From: Bagarius yarrelli
Lineage: Eukaryota; Chordata; Actinopteri; Siluriformes; Sisoridae
Reading direction: 5' to 3'
DNA length: 64,000 nucleotides
Assembly: GCA_005784505.1 (NCBI GenBank)
Contig: VCAZ01000075.1
Span: forward strand, 1,392,501-1,456,500
Every line of letters starts with the position of its first letter. Positions within the stretch are counted from its first letter, which is position 1. Positions 46,631 to 59,096 of this stretch are shown here, one piece after another. The translations under genes and the position numbers were made by a program. The notes under the pieces were generated by a model. That model saw nothing but the letters and a program-made list of their open reading frames with translations. It searched no databases and was not told the origin of the DNA.

Positions 46631-48620
46631 TATAGTAAGCTCTAATGTTTTAAAAATGTGTTGTACTAGAAGTCAAAGAAGGCCTTTTGAAAGATCAACT
46701 CACTGATTTTATTGGACTGTTGAGGGTACAAGTCCAGTGCTGGCTCTTTAAAGGGAATGAAGAACCAGAATAATTCAGCCTCAACTAGGAGGTTCAGACT
46801 TCAGACAAAGAACGACTGTCCAACATGATAATCCAAACATAATTCGAAGTTAAAAAAGAAAGTGTTAAAAAAACAGAAAAGGAATCCTCATAATCGATGA
46901 CCCATCTCCTGATCTAAATATTAGTAATAACAATGGTCAGAAAAGAAATTCCAAGTGCAGAATCTAAAAATACAATAAATAAGCTGCATCGAAGAGTGTC
47001 TCCCACCTTGTAAGACATTAATAAAAACATCCTCTGTGATACAGTTATCTTCAGGGCAAGCATTATGAATTGTACAAGTACACATAAAATACTCATCTTT
47101 TTTTAAATACCATTACAATTATTAAAAAAAGTGTGTGTGAATGTGTGAATTCAAGATATTGCCAAGTTAATATATAATAGCTTAATTACAATTAAGCTAA
47201 GTACAATTAAAGTCCGCAGGTGGATTTTTGAATGAATTTTGTAAGGTTTTAAACCCACAATGGAAAAAGCGAAAAAAAATATCGCTTTGGGATGTAACAC
47301 CATGAAGCTGTTGACAGCAGTCAATGAAGTTCTTACAGCATCTTGCTGGTGAAGGAAACCACTAAGTATCATTTGTCACAGTTAAGACTTGGAGTCAATG
47401 ACAGGTGCAGTAGGAGTCTGGCGAAATCAAATTACTTGAGCACCTTGAGTTATCCGTCTCTCTTACACAGCTGTGTCAGTCCCTAATCCCTTTCAGTTGG
47501 TGTCCTCCCCTTTTATTTGTCAGAGACTGTGTTCATGATCATGAAAAACACCAGTCGAATGCTGTGAGGAGTAGGAAGAAGAAAGCTGAAATGTGCAAAT
47601 AAATGTGTAACAAGTGCCTCAAGTTATTTTTTTTTTAACCAGGACTCCAAACAACAAGTAGAAATAGTTATCATGCATGATGCATAACACTGGGAAAGTA
47701 TCTCAAAAGTACACAGGGAGTATAATTGTATATAAGGAATTTATCCTTTATCCAAAAAAAAAAAAAAAATGCAGGGATGTACATGATCAACTATGAGAAT
47801 GTTAGTAGTAATCTTTTATTTCTGGTCACAGGATGTTAACATTTAATAGATTGCTGACTAGTGTAGGATTACAAAAATGTATGTTCAATAATGATTAACT
47901 GGATGTGTATACATGTAAACAAATGTAATCAGCAGAAAATAAACAAAGCATTTCTTTTTAATACAATTAGAAAAAATTAAGCTAATGAGACAAAAAAAAA
48001 AAAAAGGAGCCACTTTCTATTCTGTATACTTTATATTTTAACCCCCAGATTTTGCATTCGTCTTAATGTGTCAACTATTAGGCAACATTGGTCTGGTAAT
48101 TCAATTTGTTTTGTTTATTTGGTCCACACCAAAAACAAACAAAAGCTACATATGAGCTTAAAGACACGGCGATACATTTACAACGTAATTGTTCGGCTTT
48201 TGTGACAAATACTACACAACAGAATTTACCATCCGAAATAATGTGATCACAGTCTTGGTCCATTTGTTTGGTGCAAACCAAAGTTCGGACGGCATTAAAC
48301 GAGCAATCCCACCAGAGTTTGTTTTAATCGAACCAAACTTGACAAGTTGTAAGACACACTTAGGTGTATTTCGTATATTCTGTGTATGCTTTTTTAATGT
48401 GCATTATCCAGAGCATTCGGTATGCATTGTGCAAAATAAATAATCTAATTTTTTTTTGTTACCGTTGTTACAGTAGTCCCTGTTTAATTAATTTTGCCTT
48501 GAACGTGATGCATAAAGACTTGTTGCATGTTAAGGTTCTGTTGAAAAGAGTTTTTGTACAAATCTACAGATTATTAGATTACAAAGAAGGAAAGAAGGAA
48601 GACATTTTAAACATAAAATA
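46631..48620. other. AT-rich sequence, nothing recognised
   Basis: No coding homology. A-tracts occur near 47756 and 47991. Frames at 48078-48281 (minus) and 48189-48443 show no domain. Confidence 0.5.
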
Positions 48621-50180
48621 CACTGCTCAAAAAAAAAAAAAAGGGAACACTTAAACAACACAATGTAACTCCAAGTCAATGACACTTCTGTGAAATCAAA
48701 CTGCCCACTTAGGAAACAACACTGATTGACAATTAATTTCACATGCTGTTGTGCAAATGGAATAGACAACAGGTGGAAATTATAGGCCATGAGCAAGACA
48801 CCCCTAATAAAGAAGTGGTTCTGCAGGTGGTGACCACAGACCACTTCTCAGTTCCTATGCTTTCTGGCTGATGTTTTGGTCACTTTTGAATGTTGGTGGT
48901 GCTTTCACTCTAGTGGTAGCATGAGACGGAGTCTACAACCCACACAAGTGGCTCAGGTAGTTCAGCTCATCCAGGATGGCACATCAATGCGAGCTGTGGC
49001 AAGAAGGTTTGCTGTGTCTGTCAGCGAAGTGTCCAGAGCATGGAGGCGCTACCGGGAGACAGGCCAGTACATTAGGAGACGTGGAGGAGGCCGTAGGAGG
49101 GCAACAACCCAGCAGCAGGACCGCTACCTCCGCCTTTGTGCAAGGAGGAACAGGAGGAGCACTGCCAGAGCCCTGCAAAACGACCTCCAGCAGGCCACAA
49201 ATGTACATGTGTCTGCTCAAACGGTCAGAAACAGACTTCATGAGGGTGGTATAAGGGCCCGACGTCCACAGGTGGGGGTTGTGCTTACAGCCCAACACCG
49301 TGCAGGACGTTTGGCATTTGCCAGAGAACACCAAGATTGGCAAATTCGCCACTGGCACCCTGTGCTCTTCACAGATGAAAGCAGGTTCACACGGAGTCTG
49401 GAGACGCCGTGGAGAACGTTCTGCTCCCTGCAACATCCTCCAGCATGACCGGTTTGGCAGTGGGTCAGTAATGGTGTGGGGTGGCATTTCTTTGGAGGGC
49501 CGCACAGCCCTCCATGTGCTCGCCAGAGGTAGCCTGACTGCCATTAGGTACCGAGATGAGATCCTCAGACCCCTTGTGAGACCATATACCGGTGCGGTTG
49601 CCCCTGGGTTCCTACTAATGCAAGACAATGCTAGAGCTCATGTGGCTGGAGTGTGTCAGCAGTTCCTGCAAGACGAAGGCATTGATGCTATGGACCGACC
49701 CGCCCATTTCCCCAGACCTGAATCAAATTGAGCACATCTGGGACATCATTTCTCGCTCCATCCACCAACACCACATTGCACCACAGACTGTCCAGGAGTC
49801 GGCAGATGCTTTAGTCCAGGTCTGGGAGGAGATCCCTCAGGAGACCATCCGCCACCTCATCAGGAGCATGCCCAGGTATTGTAGGGAGGTCATATTGGCA
49901 CGTGGAGGCCACACACTGAGCCTCATTTTGACTTGTTTTAAGGACATTACATCAAAGTTAGCATTTTAGCCTGTAGTGTGTTTTTCCACTTCAATTTTGA
50001 GTGCGACTCCAAATCCAGACCTCCATGGGTTAATAAATTTGATTTTCATTGATAATTTTTGTGTGATTTTGTTGTCAGCACATTCAACTATGTAAAGAAC
50101 AAAGTATTTAATAAGAATATTTCATTTATTCAGATCTAGGATGTGTTATTTCAGTGTTCCCTTTATTTTTTTGAGCAGTC
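48621..50180 (+). mobile_element. Tc1-like transposon, complete ends, 1560 bp
   Basis: The terminal inverted repeats are intact: left cactgctcaaaaaa.. then gggaacact (48621-48651), right the inverse ..agtgttccctttatttt and ttgagcagtc (50152-50180). Both ends are flanked by TA (48619-48620 and 50181-50182), the Tc1/mariner target duplication. The length equals that of full fish Tc1 elements. It encloses one transposase gene in the plus direction. The clean ends, TA duplication and long uninterrupted frames make it the youngest-looking element in the window. The poly-A just inside the left end (48629-48642) is longer than on the right. Confidence 0.95.
48921..49969 (+). pseudogene. Tc1-like DD34E transposase, two frame lesions
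   Basis: The start at 48921 gives M-R-R-S-L-Q-P-T-Q, then a paired-like helix-turn-helix ([18 protein letters not shown], residues about 13-32), an arginine/glycine-rich linker (RRRGGGRRR) and a second helix-turn-helix. The catalytic core keeps the first D in TDESRF (49374-49376), the second D in MQDNARAH (49624-49626) and the E in NQIEHIWD (49730-49732). Two lesions are visible. After TDESRFT a deletion removes a short segment before [14 protein letters not shown] and shifts the frame. In the run cccatttccccag near 49705 an extra base shifts it again. The C-terminus reads through ARGGHTLSLILTCF to a stop at 49967-49969. Intact, the enzyme would excise and insert the element at TA sites; this copy cannot make it. 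The long minus-strand frame at 48984-49628 is a shadow. Confidence 0.92.
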
Positions 50181-50510
50181 TATATAAACACTATACAAAA
50201 AAAACCCCAAATACTCAAATTAACCCAAATGCTTGTGTACAAATGCTTATTAATGTTTCCACATCATTTCACTTGTTCCCACAGAAAAATAACTGCAAAA
50301 ATCTCTAAAAATACAGCTGATGATGACACTAGATAGACAGATAGATGGATAGATATTTTTTCAAAGTGTGGCTTGAAACAATCCTACCAAGCAGAACACC
50401 TTGGATACAAACAACTTTTACCGCCACCATATGGCACAAGCCCAAAAACATTCAGAACTCTTCCATTGCCATGTCATGGTTCAGGATTCGCATACAGGTA
50501 ATTTTACTTT
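50181..50510. other. Short unique gap with an (AGAT)n repeat
   Basis: Contains agatagacagatagatggatagat at about 50332-50355. Otherwise nothing is recognised. Confidence 0.6.
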
Positions 50511-50640
50511 TAACATTTATGGCACTTATCCAGAGCAAACTAAGCCTTAAGGCCTTGTGTAAGGGCAGTGCAAGTGTCGGCTTGGCAGTGTTGGGATTTG
50601 AACTCATGACATTCTAATCCGTATTTCCTCAGCTTCAGTT
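50511..50640 (-). repeat. SINE copy (minus), diverged
   Basis: Reads taacatttatggcacttatccagagcaaac, then ttaaggccttgtgtaaggg, gtcggcttggcagtgttggg and atttgaactcatgacattc: inverse tail, core and B box of the main SINE, with a deleted central piece. Confidence 0.75.
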
Positions 50641-51433
50641 ATCACTGTCATAAAAAAAATTTTTATATTTGCATCTTGGTGAGAAGGTGCCAGAACAGGC
50701 AGATGTTACCTGACACTCTTACCACATGCAAGCTATTTTAGGAATCTGGAGCTTGTTTTATACAAAAAAAACTGAATGCTTTATATTTTATATAAACCAA
50801 CACTTGGTAGCTGAAAAAAATTGGACACTTTTGACAAACATCACATTTACTTGCTTCTGTTCTTTAATATAATACAAAGCTTGGAGTAAATACTTTGAAA
50901 GATTCTTAAGTGATATCTAGTATTATTTACATGTATAAATTTTCCCAACTGACCGCGGTAACAGCACTCTGAAAACGACTGTGATCCATTATGAAGGATT
51001 TTATTAGAAGAGAAGGATGCACTCTGACACAAACTTGTATGTGGAAAGTTTCCCTTGTAGATTATATCTATTGACACATGCCCACTATACAGAAAAGTAA
51101 TGTTTAAAAGTTTGTACAAACAAGCACAGAGGGTTTTTTATAAATAACAGCCTGCAAAGCTAACACAATACTCAGGATATTTTCAGACAGAGGTCATTAT
51201 TTTTCTCCATCATCTTGCCACCTAGGGCTCTGCTCATTATATTACTTCCATTTTTTTCTCTTCTTGAGTTCAACTGGATGTTGAAGCAAACACTTGCTTC
51301 TAAAAAGCACTGATTATATTTCAGTCTCACTTTTTTCAATTCTTTTTCTACTTCACCACAAGATCACAAAGTAGCCTCGAGTGCAAAAAGCAGACATTAA
51401 AAAATAGCCTTCTTTAAGCATTTGAAGTAAGAG

Positions 51434-51468
51434 AAAAAAAACAAACAAACAAACAAACAAAAAAAAAC
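51434..51468. repeat. (AAAC)n simple repeat
   Basis: Five AAAC units between A-runs. Confidence 0.9.
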
Positions 51469-52608
51469 ATAAGATACTAGGCACCCTGCCAAATTTAATA
51501 GGCACTATGGGAGTAAAATGCCTTACACTACACTGTTCGGTGAGCGGCTGGTGAGGAAGTGTTTTTTCCCCAGCTTTATCATGTTGCCTTGTTTATAAAT
51601 CAAAGCTGGGATGGTAAAATAGAATTTTTGTAAGTGTAAACAAAAAGCAGAAAAAAGCATAGTGAAGATGGAAAATGGAGGAAAAGAGATAAAGGTAAGA
51701 GATGAACAATAAATCTAGGACAAGCACTGACTCCAGGCTGAAGAAAGGAAGCATCATACTGCCTCTAAAAAAATTGTTTTCTATCGTGTGGGCCGTAAAC
51801 AAAAGATGAGATTAGAGTGGCTTACGCAGTATCAGATAGAGAGTGAAAGAAAGAGAATAGGTAAGAGAGGGAGAGAGAGAAAGACCCCCGCTCACCTACC
51901 TTACCTAATCTAAGCATGTCTCCTTTGGTATCCACCTTAGTATTTAATCATCTACCCCCAACTTAATTTTAAAATAATATTTAATGAGTAACCATGTTTA
52001 TTTATATCTGGTTATATCATTTGCAATAAAATGAGCTGGAGAAAAATAAAATCCAGACACTACAAATGAAAAGTAAATATCAGCCAGCATCTTGGGAAGG
52101 GAGACCTATTTCTTTAGGCAGTGTTCAGGACACATATCCCCTTTTTAATCTGTAAATCATTTTCAAATGGCACCACACTGCATTCAAAGTCAATCTAACA
52201 CCACCAGACGAAATTAATTTGCTTTTGACTGCTTCTGATACAAATTCTTTACTTTCAGTTAAGGAGCTCATAATTAAGGATGTCCTAACAGCACCGATGG
52301 CTGAGATGCTGTGGTCCTCGTGCATGAAAGAAAAACAACTTCGGGATGACAAAAGATCGGCTTTGTAAAAGCGGAGGTTCGTTATTAGCATTTCAATGTG
52401 CAGCTTCACCGCTTCCGGGGTCAATTCAGGCTACAGACGAATGCCTATTTGAAAGAAATTACCAGAAGCATGGTGATGGGGAAGAGGGGCTTGGTGTGAG
52501 ACCAGTTTGGAGTGAACCTAACTTTACAGATGAGATGCAAAAGCCTTTTGGTGGCCATAATAAGCATCTTATACATAGAGAAAGTGCAATGCTCTGTTGA
52601 ACAAGTTT

Positions 52609-52627
52609 AAAAAAAAAAAAAAAAAAA
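52609..52627. repeat. Poly-A tract
   Basis: Nineteen consecutive A. Confidence 0.95.
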
Positions 52628-54249
52628 TAAAATGGTGCCTCAACAAAAAAAAAGGACCATGCATAGCTTTACTCACTTATTAATAGGCTGCAGCTAATTT
52701 CTGGCAGCTTACAATTTATAAACCATGTAACCTAATTAAAATAACTAAAATAACTACTTGATAAACTGTATCAAGCAAGGCAATATGTGTTTTCACACTG
52801 TCTTGTTGGGCTTTTGTTCAAAAATGATAGAACACCTGCAGAAGACGTTAATTTGCAAGCTTGCTCGGCCAGGTAAGACAATTATTACTTAACAATTACA
52901 TTATTAAAACCAGCCAAGCTTAGCATGTGTAGTATGATAAATGTTCCCCGCTGCTTCTTTTTGGATGTCTGGCTTTTTGATAAAGTTGTAATTGCGTGAG
53001 AAATAAAAAGAAAGCCATGCCCACAATTTCGCTATAACAAAATGATGTTTTTACTAGAGTGTTGTAGTATTTACCAAGGTCATAATAAATTAGATATGAA
53101 GCTTCCAAACTCACTTGTATTTTATCTTTAACTTAACTGGACACACATGAGGAGGCATAAGCATATTAAAGCCTGTTTTTTCACACAGTCACAAAAACAG
53201 TCACATACTACACAAAAAATAAATAAATAAATAAAATGGCAGATTAAAGACTTTTCTTTTTACATGTAAACTTCATTTATATATTACTGGAATTATTTTA
53301 CACATATGTCCTTTTTCTACTGAGCAAAACTGAACTCCTTCTGATCAGCATGCTAACACTAATGACTAAGCTATCATTTACATAACTTTACCATCACTGC
53401 TGAATTTCAACAGAACAGACTTCATGTTATAACTGGAATGAACACCTAGCTTATGCAATTTGACCAGAGGTCACAGTTAAAGAAAGGGTTATGATTTATA
53501 AAAATTAAATCTGGTGTCATGAGGATAAGAATAGGTTCCCTTTTGTGTCTTATTTTTGTAACAGTTCCTTAGTGATGTCATTTTCATGAATATTTTCTCA
53601 TCACCATGTCCTCTAGCTTGATTATCAGGGATGCCTTTTAAAATTTTGAATTTATATTTGCGATAATTTTGGCACTGCTGATTTGCAACATCATCCAACG
53701 TTAAAAACGCTCCAGAAATAAAATTAAATTTAACTGAATGTACTTTGGAACTTTTGGCAAAATTTCTTTTAACCCTCTGTCCATTTTGATTAGTAAGCAA
53801 GCTGATTAGTTAAGTCTTCACTTTAATTAGAAATCATTAACAGAAACAGACAACAATTCTACCAAAATGAAAAAAAGGGCTCAAACTGCTTGCAGTGTCC
53901 ATTTAAGCAGCATGTTCCTAAGCCCAAATAATTGTTCACGCATATTTTCTTTTAACAAGGATGGGAAAATGATTCATAAAAATGATCGTATACCCTCGCC
54001 AAGGGTAAAGAAATATTTTAAGCAATGGCTCTATATTAGGGTTGTGACTGAGGAAATTTTCCCACCGCTTAAGCGTGTGTGACAACACTGTTAATACCCC
54101 CTGTGCGCATTTTACTATCACTTTCAAATTAGCAGCAACTGGCAACTTGGAAACAACCAGGAAAAAAAAAACTCTCACTTAAACACATGAAAAGATCATG
54201 TGATAATAGACATTAGATTCCTGCTGCTGATCAGCGATGCCACTCGCTC

Positions 54250-55066
54250 AGCGCGCAAGTCTCATCACATCATAGAGCATTGCTTTAAGGCTTTGACATG
54301 TCCAAAAGCTGGGTGATAATCTGGTCTTTTCCCTGGAGCTGAGGACACACAAGGACAGAAGAACCAGATCTTATTAGTGGCCACCTGAATATTACAATTC
54401 TTGCTTTTCTGAAAAACTCTGATCTCATCGCGCAGATTTAAAAAAAATCTCCTGAGGATGAGCCATTTGATCTCCTGGTGGTACGGATCACCATATTGCA
54501 CATCCTATCAATCAGTGCCTGGAACGGTCAGTAAGAAAGCGCACTGGAGCCTATACCCGTTGACAATTTCGGTGGCGTCACGCATCACATTCACATCCTG
54601 ACTTTCTGACACCAAAGTAGAAAGGCCGGATTTCCTCCCCAACACTGCTTATAGGGAGAGCAAAAAAAAAAAAAAAAGATTTTTAAGTCAGGTTTAATTT
54701 TAATTTACGCAAAAAAACAAAACAAAAAAAAAAAACAACCACCACACAACAGCTGTGCCGAATCAGATATCCCGGTTCTAGCAGCGCAGGCTATTGAATA
54801 GGTAGAGAATACACCTGCCTTTGTCTTAATTTGCTCACCGATATCTTGTGCCCTGTCCTTTGTGTGTCAGCTAACAGTATTTCTCAACAGGCTGATTTGT
54901 GAGAACATTCGTACCTGAGGAGGGGACACTGCTTCTCAGCCACTACTAGACATTCTTTGACAAACTCACCAGTAGCCCAGGTTTTTCCACTTTTAGCAAT
55001 TAGAGCAGAAATCTGAGCTTTTTTGTGCTGACAGAAGACATAGCAGTGCACTCTGCTCTGACTCAA
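54250..55066 (-). pseudogene. hAT transposase pseudogene, GTF2IRD2/ZBED5-like
   Basis: On the minus strand, the part at 55066-54884 reads HKKAQISALIAKSGKTWATG then EFVKECLVVAEK. This matches the segment 'SYxVxxLIAKSGKPFTxGEFVKECLL' of hAT-derived proteins such as GTF2IRD2-like and ZBED5-like transposases. After about 230 nt, including A-rich tracts, the part at about 54590-54380 reads YGDPYHQEIKWLILRRFFLN then LRDEIRVFQKSK, matching the later 'YHTEVRWLSRGKVLKRFFxLRxEIxxFxxxK' segment. In another frame, LQGKDQIITQLLD follows (54338-54295), the next conserved piece. Order and strand agree, but about 200 residues of the RNase-H core between the two parts are missing and at least two frameshifts are present. 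It is therefore a dead, internally deleted copy. No flanking inverted repeats or 8-bp duplication were identified. Confidence 0.75.
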
Positions 55067-57674
55067 AGTTTGGCAAGCAGCTCGTTAGACTTTATTTTTG
55101 CGCCTCACCGTTGTACATTGGGAAAGCTGCAGAATGTTTTGTTTCATAATGATGACAAATATTGCACTTTCAAAACAGCCTGTTTACAAACTAAAAATAC
55201 TGTCTTTGAGTTGACTTCAGTGCAAAAAACTTGCCAAACTTTTAAAAAATTTCTCGTGTCAACTATTGCCTTGATTTCTCCATTATTGCATGGTAACCCG
55301 TAGCAGTTGATTGACGTCCAGTGTCTAAAAAAGATATTATTTATTTACAAAATTAAATTTTTAGTACAACATTTAATTACAGTTTACTCTTTTGTAGCTC
55401 ATCAATGAAAAAAAAATTAAAAAGGTTATCATGGGCCAACTTTGCCCTAGTTTGGGCAGCTTTCACATATACATTTAAGTCTATTGATTGCGACTTGTTT
55501 GGTATCATTAACAACTGCTTGACCTGGATATGACCTGCATGAATATCTTTTCTTTATAATCTATTTTTTGCTTGTCTGCACAACCACTGTAACATACACG
55601 CACATATTTAGAAACACTTGGATCCACTACTCATTTAAAAACAGGTGCCCGACCATGGCCTTGCTTCCAAAGTATACCTGACTCATTGACTCACTACTTA
55701 TTTTTCCTTAGGAAATAAGAAGGCTAAGACGCAAACAGGGTCTAACAACAATCAATTTATCATCAATTTATTTGCTTATTTCTCCGCCCTTGGGGAACTT
55801 CATTCACTTTTTACCAGTATAGAAGCATTGATAATGTAGACCAATCAATTACATTGCATATGATTGACACAGTTTTCAATGATTAATTAATGATCAATGT
55901 TCTTTATTCGAGCACATACCTTATTCCTATGTGTATTACCAACAATACACAGATGCACAATCAGCATATTACATGCAGCTTTGCCTTTTCGGAGAAGCTT
56001 GTTGACAAGAAATGGACTAGAGGCAAAACTTTTGATTATGTTTCATCTCTCTTTAACTTGGTATCCAAAGATGTCCAAAAGTCACATTCGCTTTCAAGCT
56101 GCAAGTTCACATCAATAGACCAAATGAACAAATGCACCGCATGAACCAAAAAACATTTATCTTGAACCTGGAAAAATTAAACACAACTTAGGAATGTCAA
56201 CCTGGCTGTTTGTTCAGAAACCAAAAAGGTCAGTTCAAGTAGAGTATGACAGAATATCCATCGTATTGATTAAAAACGGCAGCTTTCACTTGAAATACGT
56301 CGCAGCTACAAAAATATGCACAATGCACTTTTGTAGAAAACCTAATAAATAATACAATTGCAAAAGCCAAAAAAAAACAAAAAAAACAAAAAAAAAAAAG
56401 TAAGAGAACAAGCAGAATAGGAAGTGCATATTTGCCCACATTTGGGAAAACAGAGTGATTTAGGTAGCAGGTTCGAGGGAAAATATTTTCCAGATAAAGA
56501 CTCCGATGTGTGATTTACGGTGGTTGCGTCTTATAGGCATATGGCGAACCGGCACTGGCTGCCAGAGTTTGATTTCCCAGGAGTGCTAGTGCTTATTTCA
56601 GAGTTGTGGCCCACTCATCTCTCACCCTGGCAACACGCTTGTCTCGGGTTAATCCGTTTCTGCTGGAGGTGTCACAATATCAGCACTGCCGTATCTTTAC
56701 TCAACAATAAAAATGGCTGGCGATGCTGTGGCCTGTCCTTTGCTGGAAAATCTGTTTTTTACTGTGGTGTTTCATCTTCCATTGTCCCATTAAAAGGTAT
56801 GGCCTACAACTGGATAGTTAGGTTTGTATTCCCTTTATCTGCCTTCAGTCAAGTTTTTGCGATATTGAACAACATCTCAATGCAAAACCACTGTGTTTCT
56901 GAAATCAACAAATCACATATGAATTAATAAATCATATCTTTGCACAAGACAATCAAACTAGATATAAATAGCTGTTGAAATTCTGATCAGACAAAAATCT
57001 GCTTGGTTCATCATACAGATTACGTAGGGGAAAAGATACATACAGACACAGTGACTCAATTTAATATTTATAGCTGCCGAATTTAGGGCTGATTTTTTGC
57101 CAGCTTTTGGATACCTGCCAGCATGTGTGTCAACGTGTCAGAAAAACATTTACAATAAATACCTGCTTCACAAGTTTTCTTTTTTGCCAGGTTTTTGTAG
57201 TGTTGTCAAAAGCAATGAGAAGCATACAGAGATGCTTTCATTTAAACGCTCACATAGGATTAAACATTTTTAGTCGGGCCATTTGTGTTTTTATAGAAAA
57301 ACCTAAAAGGCTAATGTGAGAAATCAAGGTTTAAGTTCTCAGATTCTCATGAGTTTTGCTACTGTACACAGCAATAATTATTCCTATTGTAATAAACAGC
57401 AAAAAAAAAAAAAATACATTGAAAAGCACCTTCTTAACCAGACTGAATTGTTTTAAAGGCTGCAGCATGGGCCATGTTTAAGTCCTTAGATATGTTTAGA
57501 GTTTAGGTGTAACTGGAAAGAAAACTGCTAAACTTTGTGCTGTATTTTTCTTAGACATCAATTTTATAAATACTGACTTCAAAGCAACTTTTAAAAGCAC
57601 GAAAAGATCATGGGTAAATATTAAGCGAGTGCGTACCCTAACTTTATCTTTACTCTGCAAAGGAGGTCATTTCA
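55067..57674. other. AT-rich sequence, nothing firmly recognised
   Basis: The frame at 56520-56927 (135 codons) is long for random sequence here, but it shows no known domain or signal; see rejected items. An A-rich tract is at 56370-56399. Confidence 0.45.
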
Positions 57675-59096
57675 CAAATAAATCTATTTATACCCCTTGA
57701 TTTTTCTTCATTTTGTTACCTCACAACAACAAACTTAAATGTTTTTTATTAAGATTTTATGTGATAGACCAACACAAAGTAGCACATAATTGTGAATCGA
57801 TATACGGTTTTTAAAATTTTAAGCAAATAAAAGTCTGAAAAGTGTGGCGTGCATTTGTATTTAGCCCCCTGTAGTCTGATACCCCTAAATAAAATCCAGT
57901 GCAATCAATTGCCTTTAGAAGTCATCTGATTAGTTAATAGAGTCCACCTGTGTGTAATTTTATTTCAGTATAAATACACCTGTTCTGTGGTTCGTTAGAG
58001 AATACTAGTGAATAAACAGCATCATGAAGACCAAGAAACTCGCCGGACAGGTCAGGGATAAAGTTGTGGAGACGTTCAAAGCAGGGTTAGGTTATAAAAA
58101 AAATATCCCAGGCTTTGAACAGCTCACGAAGTTCAATTCATCGTCCAAAAAATGGAAAAAGTATGCCACAACTTCAAACCTACCCAGTCATGGCCGTTCA
58201 CCTTGACTGACCTACCCAGTCAAGAGGCCCATGGTCACTCTGGAGAAGCTGCAAAAATTTACAGCTTAGGTGGAAGAAACTGTCCACAGAACAACTATTA
58301 AAGTTACCCATGAGTCACAAGGCCTTAATGAAAGAGTAACAAGAAGAAAGCCATTGTTGAACAAGACAGACATAAAAAGTCCAGTTTGCCACTAGCCTTG
58401 AAGGACACACAGCAAGAAGGTGCTCTGGTTAGATGAGACCAATGTTGAACCACCTACGTGTTCTGCCTATGTGTGGCGGAAAAGTAACACTGCTCATCAC
58501 TCTAAACACACCATCCTCACTGTGAACCATAGTGGTGGCATCATCATGTTGTGGGGATGCTGTTCTTCAGCAGGTACAGAAAAGCTGGTCAGAGTTGATA
58601 TCAAGATGGATGGAGCTAAATACAGGGCAATCCTGGAAAAAAAAAACTGTTGGAGGCTATAAGAGATTAGACTGGAAAGGAAATTCACCTTCCAGCAAGA
58701 CAATGCCCCTAAACATACAGTCGAAGCTACAATGGAATGGTTTGGAACAAAGAATGTTAATGCGTTAGAATTACATGTGTTAAAATTTACAGGCGCTTCC
58801 AATCCAATCTGGCTGACCTTCAGCTATTTTGCAAAGAATAGGCGAAAATTTCAGTCTCTAGCTGGTAGAGACAAACCCCAAAAGACTTGCAGCTGTAATT
58901 GCAGTGTAAGGTGGCTCTACAAAGTACTGACACAGGGGGGCTAAATTCAGGCCACATGCTGTTCCACTTCACAATTATGTGCAACTTTGTTTTTTAAATG
59001 AGATTTTTATGTAATAGACCAACACATTTAAGTTTGTGATTGTAAGGTGACAAAAGTGTAAAAAAAAGTTAAGGGGTATGAATACTTGGCACTGTA
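57675..59096 (+). mobile_element. Tc1-like transposon, decayed, long inverted repeats
   Basis: The left repeat includes tataccccttgatttttc, ttttgttacctcacaac, gattttatgtgatagacc and cacataattgtga. The right repeat carries the inverse: tcacaattatgtgcaac, gatttttatgtaatagacc, tgtaaggtgacaaaagtg and gttaaggggtatgaatac, ending near 59096 in ttggcactgta. The repeats are about 200 bp, typical of the salmonid/zebrafish-type Tc1 lineage. The total of about 1.4 kb is shorter than the usual 1.6 kb, owing to deletions in the transposase. Confidence 0.88.
58024..58930 (+). pseudogene. Tc1-like transposase pseudogene
   Basis: The ATG at 58024 gives MKTKKLAGQVRDKVVETFKA then G-L-G-Y-K-K and further KKWKKYATTSNLPSHGRSP, the N-terminal helix-turn-helix and linker; it stops at about 58206. 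The next coding piece (from 58420) reads LWLDETNVE, with the first catalytic D at 58432-58434, then [13 protein letters not shown] and [19 protein letters not shown] further shift leads to F-Q-Q-D-N-A-P-K-H, with the second D at 58699-58701, then MEWFGTKNVNALE. The region that should hold the third residue (DLNPIEN) is deleted, and the C-terminus (readable as F-C-K-E-...-L-A-A-V-I) is again shifted to the family stop at about 58928-58930. It is non-functional: several frameshifts and at least two deletions. Confidence 0.88.

Larger units (their letters stand above)
50641..54249. other. Long AT-rich stretch, nothing firmly recognised
   Basis: It holds an (AAAC)n tract (51434-51468), a short (GA)n run near 51867, a poly-A tract (52609-52627) and (AAAT)n at 53217-53236. 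Frames at 52125-52424 (minus, 99 codons), 52346-52600 and 53489-53800 (minus) have no domain that I recognise. Confidence 0.45.

Noticed and set aside
48984..49628. 214-codon open frame on the minus strand
   Set aside because: It is the reverse complement of the Tc1 transposase at 48921-49969 and carries no homology of its own.
52125..52600. Overlapping 99-codon minus and 84-codon plus frames
   Set aside because: No homology recognised on either strand. Overlapping frames of this size are expected by chance.
56520..56927. 135-codon open frame, plus strand
   Set aside because: It has no recognisable domain, signal peptide or repeat. No splice or promoter context was found. A chance frame of this length is plausible in 64 kb.
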